Origin: an uncultured Acidimicrobiales bacterium
GTDB taxonomy: Bacteria; Actinomycetota; Acidimicrobiia; Acidimicrobiales; CALAML01
Assembly: GCA_937925845.1 (NCBI GenBank)
Contig: CALAML010000023.1
Coordinates: 1 to 51,480, forward strand
DNA length: 51,480 nucleotides
Direction of reading: 5' to 3'
The translations under genes were made by a program, and so were the position numbers. Numbering within the stretch: position 1 is the stretch's first letter; the number at the start of each line of letters is the position of its first letter. The notes below the pieces were generated by a model. That model saw only the letters and a list, made by a program, of their open reading frames with translations, was not told where the DNA came from and searched no databases. Below are positions 14,700 to 23,584 of this stretch, one piece after another.

Positions 14700-15412
14700 G
14701 GGGTGAGCGAAGCGGAGCCGGGGCCGGGTCCGGCGTCGACGCCGAGCACCATGGCCAGGAGTTGGCGCAGCATGCGGGCGGTGGCGCCCCAGATGGTGTC
14801 GCCGACCACCTCGTAGAAGTTGATCGACCGATCCTGGCCGTCGGGGAAACGCCAGATCTCTTCCCGGAAGTAGGCCGGTTCGGCCAGCTCGGCAAGGGTG
14901 ACTGAGAGGATGGCGTCGACCTCGCCGGGTTCGGCCACCAGTCCGGTCGGCGGTGCGTTTAACAGGCCCACCACCGGCACGATTGAAGCGCCGCTGGAGA
15001 AGGTAGCCAAGTGGTCGAGTTCGCCGATGATCTCGATGCCCGTGGTGTCGAGGTTCACTTCTTCGCGGGCTTCTCGCAGGGCGGTGGCGATGGCGTCGGC
15101 ATCCTCGGGTTCACTGCGGCCACCGGGGAACGAGACCTCACCCTTATGGGCCCGGAGGTTCTGCGAGCGTCGGGTTAGGAGCACTTCGGCCAGGCCGTTG
15201 CGCTCGTAGAGCGCGGCGAGCACCGCGGAGGTCCGACGGCCGTCGCCGGGGGGCCCGGTCCATGGTTTGGGGGGCGGGGCGTCAACAAACGCCGCCCGCA
15301 CGTCGGCCAGTGTGGGTTGGCGGGCGGAAGCTGCCAGTTCGGCCCATGGCGCGGGCTCACCCGGCCGCCACACTCTGGGTCGGGGGATAACCTGGGCGCC
15401 GCCTCGATCCAT
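14696..15412 (-). CDS. Nudix hydrolase, CoA pyrophosphatase-like (NudL type)
   Basis: A 238-residue protein from MDRGGAQVIPRPRVW. The segment EVLLTRRSQNLRAHKGEVSFPGG precedes the Nudix box GGRSEPEDADAIATALREAREEV, with the catalytic REAREE cluster. The LLTRRS..LR.HKGE.SFPGG stretch is characteristic of the UPF0035/NudL subgroup that cleaves coenzyme A to phosphopantetheine and 3',5'-ADP. The C-terminal region (INFYEVVGDTIWGATARMLRQLL) matches the family's end. Longer frames upstream lack conserved sequence and run through the small gene at 15426, so the internal ATG is preferred. Co-transcribed with the SPOUT methyltransferase. Confidence 0.85.
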   Translation of the reverse strand: MDRGGAQVIPRPRVWRPGEPAPWAELAASARQPTLADVRAAFVDAPPPKPWTGPPGDGRRTSAVLAALYERNGLAEVLLTRRSQNLRAHKGEVSFPGGRSEPEDADAIATALREAREEVNLDTTGIEIIGELDHLATFSSGASIVPVVGLLNAPPTGLVAEPGEVDAILSVTLAELAEPAYFREEIWRFPDGQDRSINFYEVVGDTIWGATARMLRQLLAMVLGVDAGPGPGSASLTP

Positions 15413-15425
15413 CAGGCGTGCCGGC

Positions 15426-15608
15426 TCACGAATCGTCAGATGCCGCCGCGGATCCTGCGGTGCTGGAATCGATGAGCGATTGGAGCAGCTCGGGCAGTCC
15501 GCCGGTTTTGAGGTTGGCCATAACTCTGCCGGGCGGGTTCTCGCCCCGCTCCCACTCTTCCCACTGGGACAACAGCTTTTCGGGGTCCGGTGCTGGTCGG
15601 TCTTCCAT
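15426..15608 (-). CDS. Small actinobacterial protein, unknown
   Basis: A 60-residue acidic product, MEDRPAPDPEKLLSQWEEWERGENPPGRV...NLKTGGLPELLQSLI. The W.EWE.G...PGR...NLKTGGL pattern is familiar to me from short hypothetical proteins of actinobacteria, though I cannot name a family. It lies between the groEL terminator and the Nudix gene, 13 bases from the latter, so it may lead that operon. Translation is plausible; function unknown. Confidence 0.6.
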   Translation of the reverse strand: MEDRPAPDPEKLLSQWEEWERGENPPGRVMANLKTGGLPELLQSLIDSSTAGSAAASDDS

Positions 15609-15644
15609 ACGCGCACGATATCGCTGAAACGCTGGAGAAAAGCA

Positions 15645-15676
15645 CAAAGACCGGACTCCGAAGAGCCCGGTCTTTG
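15645..15676 (-). terminator. Rho-independent terminator of groES-groEL
   Basis: CAAAGACCGG pairs with CCGGTCTTTG (10 bp). Inside, after one mismatch, CTC pairs with GAG around a TTCG tetraloop on the transcribed strand, the exceptionally stable cUUCGg type. A T-rich TGCTTTTCTCC follows. It lies 26 bases past the groEL stop codon. Confidence 0.88.
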
Positions 15677-15701
15677 CGAGTACTACAGCCCAAGGGCCGT
15701 C

Positions 15702-17345
<1,644 letters not shown>

Positions 17346-17633
17346 CTACTTGACGATCGCGAGCACGTCGCGAGCGTTCAGGATCAGAAGGTCTTGGCCA
17401 CCGGAAGCAATTTCGGTGCCGCCGTACTTCGAGTAGACAACGGTGTCGCCCACGGAAACGTCCATGGGGATGAGTTCACCGGCGTCCGAGCGACGGCCCG
17501 CGCCGACAGCAAGGACTTCACCCTGCTGGGGCTTCTCTTTGGCAGTGTCGGGGATAACCAGGCCGCTGGCGGTGGTTTCCTCTGACTCGCTGGGCTTAAC
17601 GACGATCCGGTCGTCGAGTGGCTGCAGGTTCAT
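17346..17633 (-). CDS. groES: 10 kDa co-chaperonin GroES
   Basis: A 95-residue lid protein of the GroEL chamber: [38 protein letters not shown] contains the mobile loop that docks on GroEL, and the rest, [18 protein letters not shown]...[13 protein letters not shown], completes the beta barrel. The ATG follows a good GGAGG. CIRCE lies 16 bases upstream of the start, so HrcA repression and heat induction are expected. Confidence 0.98.
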   Translation of the reverse strand: MNLQPLDDRIVVKPSESEETTASGLVIPDTAKEKPQQGEVLAVGAGRRSDAGELIPMDVSVGDTVVYSKYGGTEIASGGQDLLILNARDVLAIVK

Positions 17634-17649
17634 TGCGCCTCCATGGCGG

Positions 17650-17676
17650 TTAGCACTCTCGTAGGGCGAGTGCTAA
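17650..17676 (-). promoter_or_regulatory. CIRCE element (HrcA operator)
   Basis: TTAGCACTC, nine bases, GAGTGCTAA: a perfect match to the CIRCE consensus bound by the heat-shock repressor HrcA. It lies between the promoter and the groES start, overlapping the likely transcription start. Confidence 0.97.
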
Positions 17677-17705
17677 CGATACGCCCCCACGCCTGCCCGA
17701 TGCAA
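17676..17705 (-). promoter_or_regulatory. groES-groEL promoter
   Basis: On the minus strand TTGCAT (17700-17705) is followed after 18 bases by TATCGT (17676-17681). The -10 box abuts the CIRCE element, the usual arrangement for HrcA-controlled housekeeping-sigma promoters. Confidence 0.65.
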
Positions 17706-17739
17706 CCCCAGCCGAAGGGTTTCCCTGCGGCCGCCACCG

Positions 17740-18762
17740 CTATCCCAGGCTCAACCCGGGGTTGACTCCCGATGCCAGTGAGGTTGGCCCGGTTTGGCGC
17801 AGGTTGTACCACGCGACCGAGGCCACCATCGCCGCGTTGTCGGTGCACATTGAGCGGCTGGGCAGGAAGCCTCGAACACCGTCCGCCATACAGGCGTCAA
17901 GCAGGTGTTCCCGCAAAGAACTGTTGGCTGCCACTCCGCCGGCGAGACACATGGCCCGGGCTTCGATGGCCCGCGCCGCCCGGCGGGTCTTGATGATCAG
18001 CACGTCGACCACCGCCGCTTGGAAGCTGGCGGCAACATCGGCGGCATTGGCATCCGGGTTGGCTCGCAGGTAGTTGATCACCGCCGTCTTGAGGCCGGAG
18101 AACGAAAAGTCGTAGTCGCGGTCGAGCATGGCCCGGGGGAACTTGATCGCTTCAGGGTCGCCTGTCATGGCCAGCTCGTCGATGATCGGTCCACCGGGAT
18201 AGCCGAGCCCCATAAAGCGGGCCACCTTGTCGAAGGCTTCACCGGCGGCGTCATCGAGGGTTCCGCCCATCACCTCGTAGCGGCCGTGGCCGTGGACGGC
18301 CACCAACATGGTGTGACCGCCCGAAACCAGCAGCACCACTAGCGGGAACTCGAGGTCGGGCTCTTCGAGAAACGCGGCGTAGAGGTGGGATTCGAGGTGG
18401 TTCACGCCCACGTAAGGCACGCCCCATACGAGCGAGAGTGCCTTGGCCGATGCGACACCCACCAACAGCGAGCCGACGAGGCCGGGACCACAGGTGGCCG
18501 CCACCGCACCGATCTCGGATTCGTCAACGCCGGCTTCCACCAGCGCCTGGGCCACGACCGGGTTCAAGGTGTCGAGGTGACCACGGCTGGCGATTTCGGG
18601 TACTACGCCGCCGTAGCGGGCGTGAATATCGACCTGACTGTTGACCACCGACGACAACACGTTGGTGCCGCCGGTGACCACCGCAGCCGCGGTTTCGTCA
18701 CAGGAGGTTTCGATGCCGAGCACTCGGGTGGATTCGTCGACGGACCACGGGATGTCACTCAT
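17740..18762 (-). CDS. tsaD: tRNA N6-adenosine threonylcarbamoyltransferase TsaD
   Basis: A 340-residue Kae1/Qri7-family protein that transfers threonylcarbamoyl to A37 of ANN-decoding tRNAs. VLGIETSCDETAAAVV opens the protein. HLESHLYAAF holds the metal-binding histidines, VSGGHTMLV the nucleotide loop, and CLAGGVAANSSLR the C-terminal ASKHA motif. The ATG of MSDIPWSVDES is chosen because it overlaps the rimI stop by 4 bases; longer frames lack conservation. It is the last of four overlapping genes supplying TsaE, TsaB, RimI and TsaD. Confidence 0.96.
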   Translation of the reverse strand: MSDIPWSVDESTRVLGIETSCDETAAAVVTGGTNVLSSVVNSQVDIHARYGGVVPEIASRGHLDTLNPVVAQALVEAGVDESEIGAVAATCGPGLVGSLLVGVASAKALSLVWGVPYVGVNHLESHLYAAFLEEPDLEFPLVVLLVSGGHTMLVAVHGHGRYEVMGGTLDDAAGEAFDKVARFMGLGYPGGPIIDELAMTGDPEAIKFPRAMLDRDYDFSFSGLKTAVINYLRANPDANAADVAASFQAAVVDVLIIKTRRAARAIEARAMCLAGGVAANSSLREHLLDACMADGVRGFLPSRSMCTDNAAMVASVAWYNLRQTGPTSLASGVNPGLSLG

Positions 18763-19322
18763 GGGTTGGGTTCTTCCAGGCTGTCTTGGATGTGTTGGAG
18801 CCGTCGGGAGTAAGCCACGGTGTTGATGTCGTGGGCCCACATCACCACCGCGTCCTCCCCAACTTCGGCGTAGTAGTTGGGTCGGATGCCCGCTGGGGTG
18901 TAGCCGAAACGGCGGTACATCGAGATGGCGGGGTCGTTTCCGGTTCGAACTTCGAGCGACGACGAAACCATGCCTTTGTCGATTGCTGCCCGCAGCAGCG
19001 CCACCATCAGCCGGGTGCCGATTCGTTCGCCGTGGCGTTCCGGGGTGACCGAGATAGTGGTGATGTGGCCTTCGTCGAGCACATACATAATGCCGCCGAA
19101 GCCAACCACCGCATCACCGTCGCGGGCCACCAGGTAGGTGCGCTCGTTTTCCTGGGCCAGTTCCCGCACGAAGGTGGCGAGGCTCCACGGCCGGTGCAGG
19201 GCGTGAGCTTCGATGGCGAGGACCGCAGCCAGGTGGTCGCGGGTCATCGGTTCGAGGGTGATGCCGGGCGCGGTCGACCCTGGCGACGTTGGCCCGACGA
19301 TTCGATCCGGCGTCATCATCAC
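18759..19322 (-). CDS. rimI: Ribosomal protein S18-alanine N-acetyltransferase (RimI)
   Basis: A 187-residue GNAT acetyltransferase. After about 24 variable residues come LEPMTRDHLAAVLAIEAHALHRPWSLATFVREL, then VGFGGIMYVLDEGHITTISVTPERHGERIGTRLMVALL, which has the acetyl-CoA-binding R/Q-x-x-G-x-G/A-type loop (ERHGERIGTRL). The end, FGYTPAGIRPNYYAEVGEDAVVMW, is characteristic of RimI. Its position between tsaB and tsaD, with 4-base overlaps on both sides, matches many actinobacteria. Its substrate in this organism is inferred from the family. Confidence 0.92.
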   Translation of the reverse strand: MMMTPDRIVGPTSPGSTAPGITLEPMTRDHLAAVLAIEAHALHRPWSLATFVRELAQENERTYLVARDGDAVVGFGGIMYVLDEGHITTISVTPERHGERIGTRLMVALLRAAIDKGMVSSSLEVRTGNDPAISMYRRFGYTPAGIRPNYYAEVGEDAVVMWAHDINTVAYSRRLQHIQDSLEEPNP

Positions 19323-20017
19323 CAGGCGCCTCGACGTTTTCCGCTCATATCAACGTCGGGACGTCGCAGGTAGAGCGGTTCGAGCTCACGGGCGTTCACG
19401 AACTCCTCGCGCAGCGCCATCGAGTGGGCCAGCTGCACCAGCGAGCTGGCCAGCGGATGGGCCAGGCCGTCTTCGACGACCTGCATTCGGTTGAGTTCGC
19501 CGAACACGTCGGCGTAGCGGAGGGCGCCGTCGCCCACCAGCAGGCAGTCCTCGTTGCTGACCATCAGCTCCGACACCAGATCCTCCGCGGTGCACACCTG
19601 CGGTTCGGTGAGCCGTTGCACGCCCCCGGGCACCTGGCGGTACTGGGCGGAGAACACCTCGCCGCGTCGGGCGTCGACCACCGGCACGATCAGCTTGGGG
19701 CTGAACCGGACGGGAAAGGCAAGGAGATCGAGGCTGTTGATGCCAATCATCGGTACCCGCAGCGCCTGGGCGATTGACTTGGCGGTGGCGATGCCGACCC
19801 GAAGTCCGGTGAACAAGCCCGGGCCGAGGTCGACCGCGACCACCGAGATCTCCTGCATCTCGATGTGCACCTGTTCACACAGGAACTCGATGGCGGGAAC
19901 GAGGGTTTCGGCGTGGCGCTTCCCACGACAGACGTGGGCCGAGGCCAACACGCCCTCATGGCCGCCGATGGCGCAGCCCACCTGTTCGGTCGCCGACTCG
20001 ATACCCAGGATCAGCAT
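19319..20017 (-). CDS. tsaB: tRNA threonylcarbamoyladenosine biosynthesis protein TsaB
   Basis: A 232-residue ASKHA-fold partner that dimerises with TsaD and is needed for t6A synthesis. LILGIESATEQVGCAIG is the N-terminal phosphate loop. ISVVAVDLGPGLFTGLRVGIATAKSIAQALRVPMIGINSLD is the family's most conserved stretch. It lacks the metal-binding histidines of TsaD. The stop overlaps the rimI start, and its start touches the tsaE stop. Confidence 0.95.
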   Translation of the reverse strand: MLILGIESATEQVGCAIGGHEGVLASAHVCRGKRHAETLVPAIEFLCEQVHIEMQEISVVAVDLGPGLFTGLRVGIATAKSIAQALRVPMIGINSLDLLAFPVRFSPKLIVPVVDARRGEVFSAQYRQVPGGVQRLTEPQVCTAEDLVSELMVSNEDCLLVGDGALRYADVFGELNRMQVVEDGLAHPLASSLVQLAHSMALREEFVNARELEPLYLRRPDVDMSGKRRGAW

Positions 20018-20553
20018 CAGTCGTCCTTCGCTTCTTCTTCGGTTGGAGCCGGTGGAACTTCGGCTTCGGGGATGGAGCTGGCGAGGGTCTTGAGCCGGTC
20101 AACCCGCTCGATCCAGCTACGGCCCACCGGGGTGATCTCAACTCGACGGTCGTTGTCGCGATCGCCGTACTCGAGCCGGATGTCCAACAGGTCGACCGGC
20201 AGGGTGGATCGGATCCGTTCGCCCCACTCCACCACGGTCACCCCGCCACCATCGAGCAGCTCGGGTAGCCCGAGGTCGACCGCTTCTTCGATGTTTTCGA
20301 GCCGGTAGGCGTCGACGTGGTGCATCGGGATCCGACCTTCGTAGGTCTGGACCAGGATGAAGGTGGGGCTGGTGATACGCCCGGTTACCCCCAGCGCCGC
20401 GCCAAAACCCTGGGAGAAGGCGGTTTTCCCGGTCCCGAGCTCACCCGAGAGCAGGATGAGGTCGCCCCCGACCACAAACTGTGCGATGCCGCCAGCGAGG
20501 GCTTGGGTGTCGGCCGGCCCGCGGCTCATCATGGTGATCGCCAGATTGCTCAT
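20017..20553 (-). CDS. tsaE: tRNA threonylcarbamoyladenosine biosynthesis ATPase TsaE
   Basis: A 178-residue P-loop ATPase that drives turnover of the TsaBD complex. Walker A is LSGELGTGKTAFSQGFGAALGV, followed by ITSPTFILVQTYEGRIPMHHVDAYRL and the Walker-B-like VTVVEWGERI. The C-terminal 35 residues (SSIPEAEVPPAPTEEEAKDD) are an acidic unstructured addition to the usual length of about 150. One base overlaps tsaB. Confidence 0.95.
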   Translation of the reverse strand: MSNLAITMMSRGPADTQALAGGIAQFVVGGDLILLSGELGTGKTAFSQGFGAALGVTGRITSPTFILVQTYEGRIPMHHVDAYRLENIEEAVDLGLPELLDGGGVTVVEWGERIRSTLPVDLLDIRLEYGDRDNDRRVEITPVGRSWIERVDRLKTLASSIPEAEVPPAPTEEEAKDD

Positions 20554-20581
20554 GGTGGGCTCCAGCGTAGTGCCGAAAGGT

Positions 20582-21718
20582 TCAAGGTCGGTTCTCTTTC
20601 ACGACCCGGTTCACCGCGTCATCGTAGGTGTCGACCACGCGGGGCCAGGCGAATCGGGAACAGTCCTTCGCCAGCCCTGCGGTTTCGGCCCGGGCTTGAT
20701 CCAGATCGCTGAGCACTCGGGTCAGGGCTGCCGGCAACTGGTCGTCGTGGTAGAGCACCGCGTGGTGGTACTGCTCGGGAATGATCTCGGGGTAGGCCAG
20801 TCGTTTGGGGAGCAGCGGCACCGCTCCGGCCACGACGGCTTCGATCATCGAGATGCCGAAGAACTCCTGAAGCGCGGTGCTCACCACGACATCGGAGGTG
20901 GCCAGCAGCTGCTGGTATTCGGTCTGGTTGAGGTGGCCGATGTGGTCGATGCGGTCTCCGAAGTCGCGGGTGAAGGCGGTGAACTCCCGGGGGTCGGAGC
21001 GGCGGTTTTCCCCGGCCAGGGCCACGGTGAAGTCGACTCCGGCGTGGGCCAGCCGGGTGAGCACACCAAAGAACCGGCCCGGGTTCTTGTCGTGGTCCCA
21101 GCGTTGATTCCACACGATCCGGGGTGCCGCGCCGCCCGCGCCACCGCGAGTTGAGGTCCGCTGCTGTCCCAGTTCGGCGAGGGTGGTGAGGTCGAGGCCA
21201 ACGGGGACCACGGAGCTTCGGGCCTCCACCGCGGGGACCATGGCGTGATGTTGGTAGTCGGGCTTGGCTTCGAGAAATGCCGGTAGGTGGTCGAAGAAGG
21301 AGCGTCGGTGGAAGTCGGAGTTGAACCACACCTCGTCGGCGGCGAGGGCCGACAGCCAGTTAGTGATGACCGGTCCGTCCTCGGGCGTGGTGCCCGGGTC
21401 GGTGCGGTAGGTGAGCTGGTTTTCGTGGAAGTAGGCCACCACCGGCACGTCTGCCAGTTCCCGCCGGCACAGGCCCACCAGGGCCGCGATGTCGACCATC
21501 TCCGACACCACAAGCAGGTCCGGTGGTCCGTCGGCGGCGATGCGGGTGCGCACCAGTTCGGCCAGGGTGGCCGAGCCGCCCCGGAGGCGCCACCGCCAGA
21601 ACTGGGCTTCGTGGGCCACGATGTCGATGTGATGGCGCGAGTGGGCGGCCCACCCCTCGGCCCACTGCCGGTGGGAGCCGCCGAACCAGGGTTCGACCAG
21701 GAGAACCCGGTGGCTCAC
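20582..21718 (-). CDS. GT4 glycosyltransferase, DUF3524/tRNA-queuosine mannosyltransferase-like
   Basis: A 378-residue glycosyltransferase starting at GTG (VSHRVLLVEPWFGGSHRQ), whose GTGA overlaps the Rieske stop. The N-terminal EPWFGGSHRQWAEGW and PVVAYFHENQLTYR motifs, then NSDFHRRSFFDHLPAFL, VWNQRWDHDKNPGRFF and LQEFFGISMIEAVVAGAVPLLPKRLAYPEIIP, are the hallmark order of DUF3524/GTDC1, the family of animal tRNA-queuosine alpha-mannosyltransferase. EFFGISMIEAV corresponds to the GT4 E-x7-E nucleotide-sugar site. The neighbouring tsaEBD genes are tRNA-modification genes too, which fits, but the acceptor in bacteria is not settled. Much longer upstream frames run into the Rieske gene and are rejected. 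Confidence 0.82.
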   Translation of the reverse strand: MSHRVLLVEPWFGGSHRQWAEGWAAHSRHHIDIVAHEAQFWRWRLRGGSATLAELVRTRIAADGPPDLLVVSEMVDIAALVGLCRRELADVPVVAYFHENQLTYRTDPGTTPEDGPVITNWLSALAADEVWFNSDFHRRSFFDHLPAFLEAKPDYQHHAMVPAVEARSSVVPVGLDLTTLAELGQQRTSTRGGAGGAAPRIVWNQRWDHDKNPGRFFGVLTRLAHAGVDFTVALAGENRRSDPREFTAFTRDFGDRIDHIGHLNQTEYQQLLATSDVVVSTALQEFFGISMIEAVVAGAVPLLPKRLAYPEIIPEQYHHAVLYHDDQLPAALTRVLSDLDQARAETAGLAKDCSRFAWPRVVDTYDDAVNRVVKENRP

Positions 21719-22896
21719 GACGCTCCGGTCAGCCGGGTGGCCACGTAGCGGTCGAAGTCGTGCACGTTTCGTTCGAGGTAGGAAAGCGGAGCCCGGTCGA
21801 ACTGCGGGCCGTTCACACTTCGGCGCAGGCCTTCGACCACCGGCTTGTCTTCGCTGTTGACCCGGTGGACCAGGGCCATCACCTTGTTGACATAGGAGTC
21901 CGGGCCGGGTTGGTCGGGGCCGGTTTGAGCGGCCAGAGTTTCCGGGGCCACGGCCACCTGCCAGGCCACCCGAACCTGCCCGGTCCCTTCGGGGGTGATG
22001 CGCAGAAACCACAGCCAGTTGGGCTGGAGCTGGATCACGAAGCCGGGAAAAACTGCGGCCAGCACGATGGTTTTGCGCCATTCGTCGTGCAGACGGGTGT
22101 TGGTGGCGGCCGCGAGATCAGGCCCACCGTCGTGGTGCACTCGATGGTGGGCCCAATGATCGGTGCCGGGGTACATGGTGGTGTCGAGGGTGTTGTCGCC
22201 ATCGGCGGCGAAGCTGTCTTTGTGCACTTTGAAGATGTGGTAGGCGTCCATGAAGTTCTCGACCAGGAGCTTCCAGTTGGTGGCCCATACATCCACCTGT
22301 TCATGCACGGGCACATACCCGGCCATCCCGTAGCGGCCGACCACATCGGTGAGCCCGGTCAGTCGCGGTGCCAGGGGTGCGGCGTCGGCTTGCTGATTTA
22401 CGAAGATGAAGCCTTCCCAGACCTCGGTTGCCAACGCCATCAACCGGTGGGAACTGGGGTCGAAAGGCCGACCGTCAGCCTCGACCGACTCGTTCATGTA
22501 GGGCCCACCCACCAGCGAGCCGTCGAGGCGGTAGGTCCAGGCGTGGTAGGGGCAGGTGATGCGATCCTGATGCCCGCAGCCCTCGAGGAGCTGGGCGCCA
22601 CGGTGGATGCAGACGTTGTCGAAGGCTCGAATCTCGCCGTCGTCGGCTCGCACCACGATGATCGACCTGGTCCCGCCGGTGGCGATCGGGAGTTCGGCGG
22701 TGAGGTAGTCACCGGTCTCGGGCACATCCGCGGTGCGTCCGACACAGAGCCAGTCGGCGCCGAATAGGGTTTCGACCTCGGCGGCGAGCACGTCGGTTGA
22801 GCGGTAGGCCTCGACCGGCAGCATCCGAGCCTGGGCGAATGGCCGGGTGGCGAACTCGGCCAGCGCGTCAAAGGCCGGACCATCAAAGCTCGACAT
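21715..22896 (-). CDS. Rieske non-heme iron oxygenase, alpha subunit
   Basis: A 393-residue protein with a strong GGGGAGGTG ribosome binding site. The Rieske [2Fe-2S] centre is CIHRG (Cys96, His98) and CPYHAW (Cys115, His118). The catalytic domain has NWKLLVENFMDAYHIFKVHKDS, giving the Asp and two His for mononuclear iron, plus a C-terminal helix-grip fold. This is the aromatic-ring-hydroxylating type, which also includes demethylases and choline/carnitine-type monooxygenases; a substrate cannot be assigned. No ferredoxin or reductase gene is adjacent. It overlaps the preceding unknown gene by 14 bases and the glycosyltransferase by 4, so it sits inside the operon. Confidence 0.88.
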   Translation of the reverse strand: MSSFDGPAFDALAEFATRPFAQARMLPVEAYRSTDVLAAEVETLFGADWLCVGRTADVPETGDYLTAELPIATGGTRSIIVVRADDGEIRAFDNVCIHRGAQLLEGCGHQDRITCPYHAWTYRLDGSLVGGPYMNESVEADGRPFDPSSHRLMALATEVWEGFIFVNQQADAAPLAPRLTGLTDVVGRYGMAGYVPVHEQVDVWATNWKLLVENFMDAYHIFKVHKDSFAADGDNTLDTTMYPGTDHWAHHRVHHDGGPDLAAATNTRLHDEWRKTIVLAAVFPGFVIQLQPNWLWFLRITPEGTGQVRVAWQVAVAPETLAAQTGPDQPGPDSYVNKVMALVHRVNSEDKPVVEGLRRSVNGPQFDRAPLSYLERNVHDFDRYVATRLTGAS

Positions 22897-23584
22897 CAAG
22901 CACCTCCCCGGTGCGCCACGGCAGCGTCGAGCCAGTGATTACCAGGCTGTTGCCCTGGCGTTCGCCGATGGAAAATTCGCAGTCGACCAGGGCCCGGATG
23001 GCATCGAGGTCCTCCCCGGCTTCGGCAATGAGCGTGTCGAGGCGTTCGGCTCTCGGCACCGGTGTCGGCCGGTCGCGGACTACCACGGCCACGTCGCCGG
23101 CTCGGTAGAGCTCACGGCCGTCGTCGAGCACCCGGTGGGTCAGGGGCGCTTCGGTGGCCGCGATCCGGTGCCATTCCTCGACGTAGGCGCCGCTCGGGGC
23201 CCGTTCGATCATCACCGTGGCGTCGTCGTTCCATTCGAGCAGGCCCGGTTCGGGGTAGGCGGTCACCGGTTGGAAGGCCACCCCGTGGCCTCGGGTAAAC
23301 CACTCGGCGGTGGCCGTTCGCACCCCGTCGACTTCGCTGATGGCGGTGCAGGTGGTGAAGCCGCTGCTCGACTCGCTGGCCGCCAACCGCTGGAGATCGT
23401 CGAGCGAGCAGGCCGCCAGTGACCCTCTGGCCGCGAGTTCGGGTTGATCGGCGGCGAGTCGCACATCCACCATCTTGGATTCCAGCTGGAGCCAGAGCAC
23501 GGTCGAGGTGGTATCGACTACGCCGTCGTCATGTTCGATCGAGGCCCGTCGCCACCCACCCCGCAGCAGTTCAGGAACGGTCAT
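22883..23584 (-). CDS. Unknown 233-residue beta-rich protein, possibly HRI1-like
   Basis: The N-terminus, LLRGGWRRASIEHDDGVVDTTSTVLWLQLESKMVDVRL, has a GxWxRxSI...V.WLQ...VD.R pattern that reminds me of the HRI1-type beta-barrel family. The remainder alternates strands with many Trp, Thr and Val (TTCTAISEVDGVRTATAEW, NDDATVMIERAPSGAYVEEWHRI). There is no signal peptide. The ATG overlaps the nnrD stop by 4 bases and the gene overlaps the Rieske gene by 14, so it is translated with them. Function unknown; a small-ligand-binding lipocalin-like barrel is a guess. Confidence 0.6.
   Translation of the reverse strand: MTVPELLRGGWRRASIEHDDGVVDTTSTVLWLQLESKMVDVRLAADQPELAARGSLAACSLDDLQRLAASESSSGFTTCTAISEVDGVRTATAEWFTRGHGVAFQPVTAYPEPGLLEWNDDATVMIERAPSGAYVEEWHRIAATEAPLTHRVLDDGRELYRAGDVAVVVRDRPTPVPRAERLDTLIAEAGEDLDAIRALVDCEFSIGERQGNSLVITGSTLPWRTGEVLDVEL

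Noticed and set aside
20582-22081. A longer 499-residue version of the glycosyltransferase
   Set aside because: The extra 120 residues overlap the Rieske gene out of frame; the GTG at 21718 gives the conserved N-terminus and a 4-base overlap.
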